Below, piece by piece: positions 42,880-52,748 of a DNA stretch of 64,000 nt (the first letter of the stretch is position 1; each line of letters begins with the position of its first letter). Position numbers and translations under genes: made by a program. Below the pieces are notes generated by a model, which made no database searches, was not told the origin of the DNA, and was given only the letters and a program-made list of their open reading frames with translations. This stretch comes from UBA935 sp031556725 (lineage in GTDB: Bacteria > Bacillota > Clostridia > Lachnospirales > Lachnospiraceae), in assembly GCA_031556725.1 (NCBI GenBank), contig JAVBSL010000012.1:1-64000 (forward strand), in the 5' to 3' direction.

Positions 42880-43887
42880 TCACTTCTTTTTTGAACAAAT
42901 CGTCTCCAAAAGGTCCCTCGTATCCTTTCCTTTATAATCCCAAAACATCATACCGCCCATTCCTTTGCTCCGAACATATTCCGCCTTCTCCGCAATTGAC
43001 TGGGGATCCTCGTAAGTCACAAATACTTTATCCGCAGCATCATACAGATATGGTGCTTTGGCCTCTTCATCCCAGTACCGCTCCGCTCCGTTTACCAATC
43101 TTTTCTTGATTTCTTTATAGGTCATTCCCGCCGGAAAATCGCTTTCATGAGCCTGGTTCAGACCGTTAAATGCCCCTCGTTCTACTCCGGTGTGAAAGCG
43201 TCCGTAAAAAGCCACACCCATAATCAATTTTTCCATAGGAACACCACTTTCTGCAAAAGCTTCGATAGCGTCTGCACTGCTCATATTCCCCGCAATCGCT
43301 GATGTATATAACGCTGTATGGTGGGTGGTGGGATCATCCTTTCCCCATGGTGCCAGATCGTAGGTCATCACATTAATCTGATCCACGGCCTCTGCCATGT
43401 CCTGATACCGGATGCCGGCGGCACATTCTTTAGTCGCTCCTACCGCCAAAGTCAGCTGGCTGTCTTTTCCAAGCCTATCCTTTAACAAATTAACAAATAA
43501 AGGGAAATTAGTTACATCTTCCGGCGAAGAAGCAATTCCGGCTGCTGAACTGCCGGGATATTCCCAATCCAGATCCACCCCCCGGAAGCCATATTTATGT
43601 ACCAGCTCCACAATCGACTCTGCCAAAATCCTGCGGCCTTCTTCCGTCGCTACTGCTTGGGAAAAACCGTCTGCATTCCAGCCGCCTACCGACAGGCACA
43701 CGGATAAATCCGGATAGGACTGCATCATCTCTATTAACTCTTTCTCATGCTCCCAATGGGACACATCTGCCCGTCCCTCTTTAATCAAGGCAAAGGAATA
43801 ATTTACATTGGTTATCTTTGCGGCATCCTCCGCCGGCATACCGGTAAAAGCCCGGTCAAATACATACGCTGTAACTGTTTTACTCAT
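42880..43887 (-). CDS. Family 18 glycoside hydrolase, no signal peptide
   Basis: 335 residues, a bare GH18 barrel. SVCLSVGGWNADGF is the SxGG motif, FRGVDLDWEYPGSS holds the catalytic Glu of DxxDxDxE (here VDLDWE), and INVMTYDLAPWG and MMFWDYKGKD are the later conserved strands. GH18 enzymes cut chitin or related N-acetylglucosamine polymers. There is no secretion signal and no binding module, so it probably acts in the cytoplasm on short oligosaccharides. AGAGGA lies about ten bases before the ATG. It follows the YitT gene by 23 bases. Confidence 0.92.
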   Translation of the reverse strand: MSKTVTAYVFDRAFTGMPAEDAAKITNVNYSFALIKEGRADVSHWEHEKELIEMMQSYPDLSVCLSVGGWNADGFSQAVATEEGRRILAESIVELVHKYGFRGVDLDWEYPGSSAAGIASSPEDVTNFPLFVNLLKDRLGKDSQLTLAVGATKECAAGIRYQDMAEAVDQINVMTYDLAPWGKDDPTTHHTALYTSAIAGNMSSADAIEAFAESGVPMEKLIMGVAFYGRFHTGVERGAFNGLNQAHESDFPAGMTYKEIKKRLVNGAERYWDEEAKAPYLYDAADKVFVTYEDPQSIAEKAEYVRSKGMGGMMFWDYKGKDTRDLLETICSKKK

Positions 43888-43910
43888 TTTTTCATCTTCC
43901 TCTCGTTAAG

Positions 43911-44762
43911 TTATATAATGTCTCCGAAGTAACTTTTGTGTCCTTCGCCGTAGATTTCTGCCGCATTGGCAATTATTAAAAAAGCTTTCTCGTCCTCTTC
44001 CCGGACGATCTTTTCCGCTTTTGGTACTAAGGGCTTTCGCATGGCACATAATACTACTTGTTTTTCGTTTTTGTTATAGGCGCCGCTGCCTTTTAAATAC
44101 GTAACTCCAATATTGAGTTCTACTAAAAACCGCTCGGCAATGCCTCCTGCTTTATCGCTAATCAGGAAAAACAATTTCGCTCCATCCGTTCCGTACAGAA
44201 CCTTATCCAGTACAGTTGAAGTGGTAAATACTGCAATGGCACTGTATAACATACTGTCAACCTGACCAAATACAATTCCCGACAGCAGTACAATAAAAAT
44301 ATCAATAATAAAAAACAATGCTCCTGATTTCATGTGAGGGTATCGCACCCGCAGACTCTTAACAATAATATCTGTTCCACCGGTGGTGGCTCCGCTCCGC
44401 AGCACCATTCCCATACCAATAGCATTTAACACTGCACCTGCTAACGCCGCCAGAATCGGCTCACTGGTCAGTGCTCCGATGGGATGAAGGAGATTGGTAA
44501 ACACTGATACCATCACTGTGGCATAAAGCGTGGAAATAATAAACTTCCAACCAAACTTATAGATTCCCAAGATTAAAATAGGAATATTCAAAATCAAAAA
44601 TATCGTTCCTGTCTCCAATGGAAAAATACGACTTAGCAAAATACTTAGTCCCGACACTCCACCCGGTGCAAGATTATTCGGATCTATAAACAGACTCAAT
44701 CCCACACCGAACAATCCACAATATACCGTCAACAGAAAATACTTTTTTATTACTTTCCACAT
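43911..44762 (-). CDS. YitT-family membrane protein
   Basis: 283 residues. Five or six helices in the first 200 residues (LTVYCGLFGVGLSLFIDPNN, LAPGGVSGLSILLSRIFP, GATTGGTDIIVK) are the YitT/DUF161 part; the soluble C-terminus (KAGGIAERFLVELNIGVTYL, LCAMRKPLVPKAEKIVREED) is DUF2179. Function of the family is unknown. Probably co-transcribed with the GH18 gene. Confidence 0.92.
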   Translation of the reverse strand: MWKVIKKYFLLTVYCGLFGVGLSLFIDPNNLAPGGVSGLSILLSRIFPLETGTIFLILNIPILILGIYKFGWKFIISTLYATVMVSVFTNLLHPIGALTSEPILAALAGAVLNAIGMGMVLRSGATTGGTDIIVKSLRVRYPHMKSGALFFIIDIFIVLLSGIVFGQVDSMLYSAIAVFTTSTVLDKVLYGTDGAKLFFLISDKAGGIAERFLVELNIGVTYLKGSGAYNKNEKQVVLCAMRKPLVPKAEKIVREEDEKAFLIIANAAEIYGEGHKSYFGDII

Positions 44763-44785
44763 ACCGTCAACTCCTCACAACAAAA

Positions 44786-44835
44786 ATCCGCATCCTAAAC
44801 TCTATGTGTCATTATATCAAGTTTAGTATGCGGAT
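44786..44835 (-). terminator. Terminator after the threonine ammonia-lyase gene
   Basis: ATCCGCAT-x-CTAAACT arms with one mismatch around a 19-base loop and TTTTTG tail on the minus strand. The loop holds a TATAAT that might serve the YitT gene. Confidence 0.8.
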
Positions 44836-44852
44836 ATATCATTTTTTCATTC

Positions 44853-46076
44853 CTATATAATTGTTCTAACTAATTTGGGTTTATATCCATTGGTTTCCAA
44901 TGCCTGCATGATCTCGCCTTTATGTTCAGTTCCAAAAGCTTCCAGAGTGATTCGCAGTTCCACAGCTGCCGTCCTGTTGATGGACACAAACTGGTTATGC
45001 TCCAGTTTAATAACATTACCATTTTCTTTGGCTATAATCCCGGATACTCTGGTCAGTTCACCCGGCTTATCCGGCAGCAATACCGAAACGGTAAAGATTC
45101 TGTCGCGGATGATCAAGCCCTGCTGTACCACCGATGACATGGTAATCACATCCATATTACCGCCGCTTAAAATCGACACGATGCGTTTTCCTTTCACATT
45201 CATATGCTTTAGGGCGGCTACTGTCAGCAAACCGGAATTTTCCACCACCATCTTATGATTTTCCACCATATCCAGAAAGGCTGCCACCAGCTCTTCATCC
45301 TCGACAGCAATTATCTCATCCAAATTATCTTTAAGATAAGGAAAGATCAGCGCTCCCGGGGTTTTTACCGCAGTACCGTCGGCAATGGTATTCACACTGG
45401 GAAGGGTTACCACTTCTCCGGCCTGAATGGATGCCTGCATACAACTGGCTCCGGCCGGTTCCACACCGATAATCTTAATCTTGGGATTCAAAAGCTTGGC
45501 CAGCACCGATACGCCGGTAGCCAGACCGCCGCCGCCGATGGGTACCAATATGTAATCCACTAAGGGAAGTTCCTTGAAAATCTCCATAGCAATAGTACCT
45601 TGTCCGGTAGCCACTGCCAAATCATCAAAAGGGTGGATAAAGGTGTAGCCTTTTTCTTCCGCTAACTGATAAGCTTTATCACAAGCCTCATCATACACAT
45701 CCCCATAAAGAACTACTTCTGCTCCCAAACCCTTGGTTCTGTTTACTTTAATTAAAGGAGTGGTAGTAGGCATCACGATAACCGCCTTGGCACCGTAACA
45801 TTTTGCCGCATAGGCAACGCCCTGGGCATGATTGCCTGCCGATGCGGTGATCAAGCCCTTTTCACGCTCTTCTGCCGTCAAGGTACTGATCTTATAATAA
45901 GCCCCTCGAAGCTTGTAGGCACCGGTAAGCTGCATATTTTCCGGTTTCAGATATACTTTATTACCGGTTTGCAGGCTTAAATACTCACTATACATCAATT
46001 TGGTTTCCTGAGTCACCTGCTTTACGGTCTCGGAAGCCTCTTCAAATCTTTCTAATGATAACATTTCTTCATTCAT
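44853..46076 (-). CDS. ilvA: Threonine ammonia-lyase with C-terminal ACT-like domain
   Basis: About 407 residues. KPENMQLTGAYKLRGAYYKI has the pyridoxal-phosphate Lys; SAGNHAQGVAYAAK and PIGGGGLATGVSVLAK (phosphate-binding Gly loop) are fold-type II hallmarks. The last 80 residues (FTVSVLLPDKPGELTRVSGI) form one ACT-like regulatory unit, as in the catabolic/short biosynthetic type. It deaminates threonine to 2-oxobutanoate for isoleucine synthesis or energy. Start at 46076 overlaps the ftsY stop by eight bases, so it is coupled to ftsY, an unusual partner. Confidence 0.94.
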   Translation of the reverse strand: MNEEMLSLERFEEASETVKQVTQETKLMYSEYLSLQTGNKVYLKPENMQLTGAYKLRGAYYKISTLTAEEREKGLITASAGNHAQGVAYAAKCYGAKAVIVMPTTTPLIKVNRTKGLGAEVVLYGDVYDEACDKAYQLAEEKGYTFIHPFDDLAVATGQGTIAMEIFKELPLVDYILVPIGGGGLATGVSVLAKLLNPKIKIIGVEPAGASCMQASIQAGEVVTLPSVNTIADGTAVKTPGALIFPYLKDNLDEIIAVEDEELVAAFLDMVENHKMVVENSGLLTVAALKHMNVKGKRIVSILSGGNMDVITMSSVVQQGLIIRDRIFTVSVLLPDKPGELTRVSGIIAKENGNVIKLEHNQFVSINRTAAVELRITLEAFGTEHKGEIMQALETNGYKPKLVRTII

Positions 46077-47016
46077 CTGCCTTTTCCTCATCATTGCTTT
46101 CCGGTTTCACGTCAAATAATGCATTTACAAATTGCTCAGCATCAAATTTTTGCAAATCCTCAATAGTTTCACCGACACCGATATATTTTACCGGAATCTT
46201 TAATTCAGATTGAATAGCTACCGCTATACCGCCCTTGGCAGTACCATCCATTTTAGTCAAAATGATACCTGACAAATCCGCCACCTCGCCAAACTCTCTG
46301 GCCTGCTGCAATGCATTCTGTCCGGTAGTCCCATCCAGCACTACCAGATTCTCTCGATGGGCATCGGGAAATTCCTTATCAATAATCCGGTTAATCTTTT
46401 TCAGTTCTTCCATCAGGTTCTTTTTATTGTGAAGACGGCCTGCCGTATCACAAAGAAGAACATCCGCCTTTCTTGCTTTGGCAGCTGCTACCGCATCATA
46501 GATCACACTGGCCGGATCCGCTCCCTCGGCACCGCCGATAATATCTACTCCGGCCCGGTGCGCCCACTCGGTAAGCTGTTCTCCCGCCGCCGCCCGGTAA
46601 GTATCGGCCGCCGCAAGCAGAACCTTTCGGCCTTTATCCTTTAAAATACCGGCCAATTTTCCCACGGAAGTGGTTTTTCCCACGCCATTGACTCCAATCA
46701 CCAGAATAATCGACTGCTGATGCTCAAAATAATAGGCTGTCTCTTCCACATTCATTTGTTCCTTAATACTGTCAATTAAAAACTGCTTGCAAAGTGCCGG
46801 CTCTTTAATATGATTTTCCTTCACCTGTTTCCGCAGATTTTCCAAAATTGCCGAGGTGGCGTTGACGCCAATATCCCCCATAATAAGGATTTCTTCCAAC
46901 TCTTCATAAAAATCTTCGTCAACCACTGAAAATCCGCTAAATACCGAATCAATTCCACTGACAATATTATTTCGGGTCTTAGTCAGACCTTCCTTCAGCC
47001 TTCCAAAAAAACTCAT
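46069..47016 (-). CDS. ftsY: Signal recognition particle receptor FtsY
   Basis: 315 residues: a short N domain (FGRLKEGLTKTRNNIVSGID) and the G domain with VIGVNGVGKTTSVGKLAG (G1), AADTYRAAAGEQL, LLCDTAGRLHNKKNLMEELK (G3) and LTKMDGTAKGG (G4). It guides ribosomes making membrane proteins to the translocon. The acidic A domain of larger FtsY proteins is missing, as usual in Firmicutes. It starts 11 bases after smc. Confidence 0.98.
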   Translation of the reverse strand: MSFFGRLKEGLTKTRNNIVSGIDSVFSGFSVVDEDFYEELEEILIMGDIGVNATSAILENLRKQVKENHIKEPALCKQFLIDSIKEQMNVEETAYYFEHQQSIILVIGVNGVGKTTSVGKLAGILKDKGRKVLLAAADTYRAAAGEQLTEWAHRAGVDIIGGAEGADPASVIYDAVAAAKARKADVLLCDTAGRLHNKKNLMEELKKINRIIDKEFPDAHRENLVVLDGTTGQNALQQAREFGEVADLSGIILTKMDGTAKGGIAVAIQSELKIPVKYIGVGETIEDLQKFDAEQFVNALFDVKPESNDEEKADE

Positions 47017-47027
47017 ACCCTATCCTT

Positions 47028-50000
47028 TCAATCGTCCAATTCTTTATCAATCAAATTTACGCTTACCAATGCCGACACCCCTTTTTCCTGCATGGTAATA
47101 CCATACAGCCGGTCAGCTTTTTCCATAGTTCCTCTTCGGTGGGTGATTACAATAAACTGGGTATTCTTGGTCAGCTTATGAAGATACTTGGCAAACCGTC
47201 CCACATTACTTTCATCCAACGCCGCTTCAATTTCATCCAGTAGGCAAAACGGTGAAGGTTTCAAATTCTGAATGGCAAATAGCAAGGCAATCGCTGTCAA
47301 TGACTTTTCACCACCGGACAACTGCATCATATTCTGCAATTTCTTGCCGGGCGGCTGGGCGATGATCCGGATACCTGCTTCCAGAATATCCTCATCCTCC
47401 ATTAATTCCAGTGTTCCCTTACCGCCGCCGAACAATTCCTTAAACACTTTATCAAATTCCCGGCTGATTTCGGCAAACTTTTCATTAAACTGCTTTCTCA
47501 TGGCCGCATCCAACTCTTCAATAATACCGTTCAAAGTTTTCTCGGCTTCTACCAGATCATCATGCTGGGTCTTTAAAAACTCGTACCGCTCCATGAGATT
47601 CCGGTAATCCTCAATAGCATTGACGTTAACATCTCCCAGCTTCTTAATCTGCTCTTTTAAAGCGGTAATCTGCTTTTTCATAGCAGCCCCGTCTGTCATG
47701 CTCTCATCCCGCATGGCAGCCACATCGGATAAGGTAATCTCATATTCGTCCCACATATAATTAATCTGGGCTTCCAAAGATTCCTGCAGTTTTTCCTTTT
47801 GAGAATTCAAACGGTAAACCTCTTTATCCAATGCTGTCATTCGTTCGGCCATGGCTTCACGGTCGGTAAAGAAGTTTTTCTGTTTTGCTGTCAATTCTTC
47901 TTTTCTGGTGATATCCTCTTTCAGCTTATTCTCCGCATCACCCTGCGTGGTATGAGACGCCAGAATAGTCTTTTCAATTTCCAGAATACTCTTCTGCTTG
48001 ATGTCAGCATCTTCTCTGCTCTTCCCAAGGCCTTGTTTGATTTCTTCCAATTCGGCCATATAACGGTTAATTTCACTGTCGATACGATCCACATTTTGCT
48101 GGTGGAAGCCTTGCTGCTGCAGCATTTTTTCCACTTCCACTTCCTGTTCTGACACTTTGGCCATCCGGACCGATTCTTCCTCCCGATTTGCTTCCAATTC
48201 CTTCTGGAAATCTTTGATTTGCGCTTCGGTAGCTTTTTCCAAGCTTTCGGAATCTGATAATTCCTTCAAAATGAGTTCTTTATTTTCTGTAATTTCCCTA
48301 ATCTGATTTTCGATTTCTTTTTCTTCCGAAACTAAAGCGGTACTGCCTTCTTCTGCTTCAGCTTTACGTTCGGTAGCCTTAATAACATTAAGCCTGGCGG
48401 TATTTTGTTCGATAAACTTTCTCTGCAGACTGGTTTTGGTCTCCTCTAACTGCATCCGCAGACGATTCCGCTCTTTCTTGGTTTCCTCGATACTTACCAG
48501 CAAAGCATCTATTTCCAGCAAATATTTTTTAACCTTGCCTTCCAGCTCTTCCATCTCCCGGCGCCGGCCTAACAGATTGCTGTTGTTTTTAAAAGCACCG
48601 CCGCTGATGGCGCCGCCGGGCACCAGCAGTTCACCTTCCAGGGTTACCATTCTGATCCCGTAATCAAATTTCTTTGCAATTTTAACCGCATTATCCACAT
48701 TGTCTATCACAACAATACGTCCTAACATCGCTTTCGCAACATTGGCATACTTCCTGTCAATCTTAACCAGTTCGTCGGCCATGCCGATGACACCATTTTC
48801 CTTCAGCGATTCCGGGTTCTTGAATTCCTGAGGGTTGGTAATACTGGTTAAGGGTAAAAAGGTGGCACGTCCGGCCTTATTATCCTTTAAAAACTTAATC
48901 ATCCGTTTGGCTGTTTCTTCATCATCGGTAACAATGTTCTGGATGTTTCCGCCCAATGCCGTTTCGATGGCTGTTTCATATTTGGGGTCAACCTGAATAA
49001 TATCAGCCACAACACCGATAATCCCTTTTTCTTTTTCCTTATATTCCATGACCCGCTTTACGCTGCCGCCGTATCCTTCATACCGTTCGGTCAGGTTGGA
49101 CAGGGCTTCCAGCTTGGACTTTTCCTGATGATACTGAACCTGGGTATCCCGCAGCTTCTGGTCCTTACCGGCCAGTTCCTCCCGCATCAGCCCCAGCTTT
49201 TCTTCCGTATCAGACTGGGTATTGTTCAAATTATGAATCAGTTCGTTAATCTGTTCGAACTCCTCCTGCAGCTTGGCAATTACCGCTTCCTGCTGGGCCT
49301 CGTCCGATTTTACGCGAAGCAGACGGGAAGTAAGTTCCGCTTTTCTGATGGTGATCTGCTCCATCATGGTATCATAACGCCCAATTTTGGACTTAATGGT
49401 AGCACGGGAGTTTAAAGCATCAATAATCGTATTCTTTCCGTCTTCAATATTATTATTTAATTCTTCGATTCTTTTCTGAACCGTGGTCAGCTGCTCCCTG
49501 GCTTCATCACGGATTTTTTCAATCTCCGCTACCTGCGTATCAATTATACTTTTATCGGCCAGGATGGCATCCTTATCAACATTTTTGGTATCAATTTCAC
49601 CCTGCACGGCCTGCAGACGAGACACCAGATGACCCTCGTTACCTTTGGCGGAATTGATCTGTTCCTTCAGAACATTGATCTCTCCTTCCAGCTTCTCACG
49701 CATCATACCGGTATCGGTAAGTGTCCCTCTGGCTTCTTCGATGGCTGTTTCCAAGGCCTCAAGCTGGCCTTCGATCTGCTGATATTCTTCTTTGATCTTT
49801 TCATATTGAACAGAGGTGGTTTCCAGGTCTTCACCGGCAATGGCATACTTTTCCTCTACCGTTTTCAACTGCTCAGTGATGCGAATATTATCTAACAGGA
49901 AAATATTTACATCCAAAGTCTTCAGCTCATCTTTTTTCTTTAAATAAACCTTGGCAACCTCTGATTGCTTTTCCAGCGGTCCGATCTGTTTTTCCAACTC

Positions 50001-50588
50001 GGATAGAATATCACTGACCCGCACCAGATTCATTTTTTCATCTTCCAGCTTCTTCTGTGCCGCATTTTTTCTGCGTTTAAACTTAACAATACCGGCTGCT
50101 TCATCAAAAAGCTCCCGCCGCTCTTCCGGTTTCCCGCTGAGGATCTTATCAATCTGACCCTGGCCGATGATAGAATATCCTTCCTTACCGATACCGGTGT
50201 CGTAGAACAGCTCATTCACATCTTTTAACCGGCAGGGAGTACCGTTTAATAAGTACTCGCTCTCACCGGAACGGTAAATACGTCTGGCTACTGTTACTTC
50301 ATTATAGTCAATGGGCAGCTGATGGTCGGAATTGTCCAAAGTAATCGCCACATAAGCATAACTCAAAGGTTTTCTGGTCTCTGTACCGGAAAAAATAACA
50401 TCCTGCATAGATGCCCCACGCAGCTGTTTGATCCGCTGTTCGCCCAATACCCAACGTACCGCATCGGCAACATTACTCTTGCCACTGCCGTTAGGCCCCA
50501 CAATACCAGTGATTCCGTTATGGAACTTAAAATTTATTTTATTGGCAAAAGATTTAAATCCATGAACTTCAATGTTCTTTAAATACAT
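47028..50588 (-). CDS. smc: Chromosome condensation protein SMC
   Basis: 1186 residues with the full SMC plan: Walker A GIVGPNGSGKSNVADAVRWV, a long coiled coil, the hinge (about 520-640, GVVADIIQVDPKYETAIETA), the return coil, and the C-terminal signature LSGGEKSLTAIALLFA with Walker B PSPFCLLDEIEAALD. It compacts and separates chromosomes with ScpA/ScpB, which are not in this window. Lies between rnc and ftsY as in many Firmicutes. Confidence 0.98.
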   Translation of the reverse strand: MYLKNIEVHGFKSFANKINFKFHNGITGIVGPNGSGKSNVADAVRWVLGEQRIKQLRGASMQDVIFSGTETRKPLSYAYVAITLDNSDHQLPIDYNEVTVARRIYRSGESEYLLNGTPCRLKDVNELFYDTGIGKEGYSIIGQGQIDKILSGKPEERRELFDEAAGIVKFKRRKNAAQKKLEDEKMNLVRVSDILSELEKQIGPLEKQSEVAKVYLKKKDELKTLDVNIFLLDNIRITEQLKTVEEKYAIAGEDLETTSVQYEKIKEEYQQIEGQLEALETAIEEARGTLTDTGMMREKLEGEINVLKEQINSAKGNEGHLVSRLQAVQGEIDTKNVDKDAILADKSIIDTQVAEIEKIRDEAREQLTTVQKRIEELNNNIEDGKNTIIDALNSRATIKSKIGRYDTMMEQITIRKAELTSRLLRVKSDEAQQEAVIAKLQEEFEQINELIHNLNNTQSDTEEKLGLMREELAGKDQKLRDTQVQYHQEKSKLEALSNLTERYEGYGGSVKRVMEYKEKEKGIIGVVADIIQVDPKYETAIETALGGNIQNIVTDDEETAKRMIKFLKDNKAGRATFLPLTSITNPQEFKNPESLKENGVIGMADELVKIDRKYANVAKAMLGRIVVIDNVDNAVKIAKKFDYGIRMVTLEGELLVPGGAISGGAFKNNSNLLGRRREMEELEGKVKKYLLEIDALLVSIEETKKERNRLRMQLEETKTSLQRKFIEQNTARLNVIKATERKAEAEEGSTALVSEEKEIENQIREITENKELILKELSDSESLEKATEAQIKDFQKELEANREEESVRMAKVSEQEVEVEKMLQQQGFHQQNVDRIDSEINRYMAELEEIKQGLGKSREDADIKQKSILEIEKTILASHTTQGDAENKLKEDITRKEELTAKQKNFFTDREAMAERMTALDKEVYRLNSQKEKLQESLEAQINYMWDEYEITLSDVAAMRDESMTDGAAMKKQITALKEQIKKLGDVNVNAIEDYRNLMERYEFLKTQHDDLVEAEKTLNGIIEELDAAMRKQFNEKFAEISREFDKVFKELFGGGKGTLELMEDEDILEAGIRIIAQPPGKKLQNMMQLSGGEKSLTAIALLFAIQNLKPSPFCLLDEIEAALDESNVGRFAKYLHKLTKNTQFIVITHRRGTMEKADRLYGITMQEKGVSALVSVNLIDKELDD

Positions 50589-50602
50589 ATTTCACCTGCT
50601 TC

Positions 50603-51298
50603 TCACTTACTTTTTATCGTTAATAAAGCCTGATAAGCTGCCTGCTGCTCTGCCGCTTTCTTATTTTTACCCACACCGCTGCCAATTTTTTTATTTTGCA
50701 TATACAGCTCTACATGGAACTCTTTTTCATGCTCCGGCCCGGTCTCGTCAACCAATTCGTACTTAAGGTTCCCCAGTCCGCCCTGCTGTGCATATTCCTG
50801 AATCATCGTCTTGCTGTCATAAAAGAGCTGCTTGTCTTCTAAATCAGATAAAATAAAGGTATGAATAAAGGCTTTTGCCGAAGCCAAACCATCATCCAGG
50901 TAAATAGCTCCGATAACAGCTTCCATCACATCCGATATGATAGAGTCCCGCTCCCGGCCGTTGGTCTGTTCTTCCCCTTTTCCCAGCAGGATATATTTTT
51001 GCAGTTCAATACCCCTTGCACAATAAGCCAGTGCCGGTTCACAGACAGTAGATGAACGCAGCTTGGTCATTTGTCCCTCCGGCATTTCCGGATAGGTTTC
51101 AAAAAGATATTGACTGGAAACCAACTCTAAAACAGCGTCTCCTAAAAACTCAATCCGCTCATAATTTTTATATTTATTAATTTTCTGCTCATTTGCAAAA
51201 GAACTGTGGGTCAGAGCCTGGCTGATGAGGGTTTTATTCTTAAAACAATACCCTATCTTCTGCTCCAGTTCTTTAATCGTTTCCGACAATATTTGCAT
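50603..51298 (-). CDS. rnc: Ribonuclease III
   Basis: 231 residues: endonuclease domain with YERIEFLGDAVLELVSSQYL (signature and catalytic acids) and DVMEAVIGAIYLDDG, then a C-terminal double-strand RNA-binding domain (GSGVGKNKKAAEQQAAYQAL). It cuts double-stranded RNA in rRNA and mRNA processing. ATG at 51298 has GAGGA six bases upstream; the longer frame starts inside the preceding terminator. Confidence 0.98.
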   Translation of the reverse strand: MQILSETIKELEQKIGYCFKNKTLISQALTHSSFANEQKINKYKNYERIEFLGDAVLELVSSQYLFETYPEMPEGQMTKLRSSTVCEPALAYCARGIELQKYILLGKGEEQTNGRERDSIISDVMEAVIGAIYLDDGLASAKAFIHTFILSDLEDKQLFYDSKTMIQEYAQQGGLGNLKYELVDETGPEHEKEFHVELYMQNKKIGSGVGKNKKAAEQQAAYQALLTIKSK

Positions 51299-51317
51299 GT
51301 AGTATCCTCTTCTAAAA

Positions 51318-51345
51318 ATCAAAAGCCCTCTAAAGGGCTTTTGAT
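51318..51345 (-). terminator. Terminator between acpP and rnc
   Basis: ATCAAAAGCCC/GGGCTTTTGAT, 11-bp stem with six-base loop and T-tract, directly after the acpP stop. Confidence 0.9.
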
Positions 51346-51346
51346 T

Positions 51347-51577
51347 TTAATTCAGTGCATTTTTAATCAGATTTACTGCCTCTTCAACGGTGGTAATGTT
51401 CTCTGCTTCCTCAGCCGGAATTTCGATTCCGAATTCTTCCTCGATTCCCATAACAATCTGGAACACATCCAGTGAATCCGCACCCAGATCATCCAAAAAA
51501 GTTGTGTTCATGGTGATTTCTTCGGTGTCCACATTCAATACTTCGGCAATTACCTTTTTGAGCTTTTCAAATTCCAT
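51347..51577 (-). CDS. acpP: Acyl carrier protein
   Basis: 76 residues, the standard size. LGADSLDVFQIVMGIEEEFG contains the DSL serine that takes the phosphopantetheine arm. Strongly acidic, as expected. It carries growing fatty acyl chains. Starts 13 bases after plsX; a terminator follows, which may set the high acpP:rnc ratio. Confidence 0.97.
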   Translation of the reverse strand: MEFEKLKKVIAEVLNVDTEEITMNTTFLDDLGADSLDVFQIVMGIEEEFGIEIPAEEAENITTVEEAVNLIKNALN

Positions 51578-51590
51578 TTTTCCTTCTCCC

Positions 51591-52604
51591 TTACTTATCC
51601 TGTAATGTAATTTTTTCTTTTATCTTATTATTAATCTCCTGCTCCGCAAATGTGACACATTGAAGCACGGAATTTTTAATTTCAACAGCCTTTGAACTTC
51701 CATGGGTCTTGATTACCAGTCCGTTAAGTCCAAGCAGCGGTGCACCGCCATACTGTTCGGTGTCAAAGGTCTTCAGAGTTTCCTTCAGGGCCGGTTTCAC
51801 TAACAGTGCACCGATCTTACTGCGAAATGTTGACATCATACCTTTTTTGATCATCCGAATAAGGGTACCGCCCACGCCTTCAAATAACTTTAATATAACA
51901 TTTCCCACAAAAGCCTCACAAACAATGACATCCGCTGCTCCACTGGGAATATCTCTTGCTTCGATACTGCCGATAAAGTTGATTTCCGGACAGTTCTTCA
52001 ATAACGGGAAGGTCTCTTTTACCAGGGCATTGCCCTTTTCCTCTTCTGCTCCGATATTGACGATGGCAACCTTGGGATTCTTTATTCCCACAACATTTTC
52101 CATGTATACCGAACCGATCTTGGCAAACTGTACCAGATGAGATGGTCTGGCATCTACATTAGCACCGCAGTCAATCAATAAGGAAACACCTTTTTCGGTA
52201 GGCAGCAGCGGGGCCAAAGGAGGACGTTCCACACCTTTGATCCGGCCCACCAATACTTGTCCGCCAACCAATACCGCTCCGGTACTTCCGGCGGAAACGA
52301 ATCCGTCACAGGTTCCGTCTTTTACCATATTCAGTGCTTTTACCAACGAAGAATCTTTCTTTTTACGAATGGCCATAACCGGCGGTTCGGCTGTTTCAAT
52401 CACTTCCGTGGCATTTACCACTTCTAACCGGCTCTTGTCGTATGTATACTGCGCCAGCTCTTTTTCAATCAGTTCTTCTCCACCGGTCAAAAAGACTTTG
52501 ACCCTGTCACATTCTTTAACTGCCTGTACGGCACCCTTCACGATTTCTACCGGGGCATTATCTCCGCCCATGGCATCCACCGCTACATTTATTAAGTCGG
52601 ACAT
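51591..52604 (-). CDS. plsX: Phosphate acyltransferase PlsX
   Basis: 337 residues with VAVDAMGGDNAPVEIVKGA, GFVSAGSTGAVLVGG, SLLIDCGANVDARP and the end blocks APLLGLNGLVIKTHGSS. It makes acyl-phosphate from acyl-ACP, the first step of phospholipid synthesis in Gram-positive bacteria. GGAGGTGA precedes the ATG. It has its own promoter, because the usual upstream gene rpmF is 3.8 kb away. Confidence 0.97.
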   Translation of the reverse strand: MSDLINVAVDAMGGDNAPVEIVKGAVQAVKECDRVKVFLTGGEELIEKELAQYTYDKSRLEVVNATEVIETAEPPVMAIRKKKDSSLVKALNMVKDGTCDGFVSAGSTGAVLVGGQVLVGRIKGVERPPLAPLLPTEKGVSLLIDCGANVDARPSHLVQFAKIGSVYMENVVGIKNPKVAIVNIGAEEEKGNALVKETFPLLKNCPEINFIGSIEARDIPSGAADVIVCEAFVGNVILKLFEGVGGTLIRMIKKGMMSTFRSKIGALLVKPALKETLKTFDTEQYGGAPLLGLNGLVIKTHGSSKAVEIKNSVLQCVTFAEQEINNKIKEKITLQDK

Positions 52605-52631
52605 AAATCACCTCCTATAACATTCTATTTT

Positions 52632-52660
52632 ACTATACTAAACCACTTTATAAAAATCAA
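52632..52660 (-). promoter_or_regulatory. Sigma-A promoter of plsX-acpP
   Basis: TTGATT, 17 bases, TATAGT on the minus strand, 28 bases before the plsX ATG. No convincing FapR operator was seen. Confidence 0.75.
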
Positions 52661-52708
52661 GTTTTTTCTTTCAGTTTTTTAAGTACCGTAATTTACTGTA
52701 ATAATAAT

Positions 52709-52742
52709 AGAGAGAATGGACAAAAAACAGTCCATTCTCTCT
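52709..52742 (-). terminator. Terminator after the chemoreceptor gene
   Basis: AGAGAGAATGGAC/GTCCATTCTCTCT, a perfect 13-bp stem with eight-base loop, six bases after the stop. The tail is not T-rich. Confidence 0.75.
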
Positions 52743-52748
52743 AATTAG

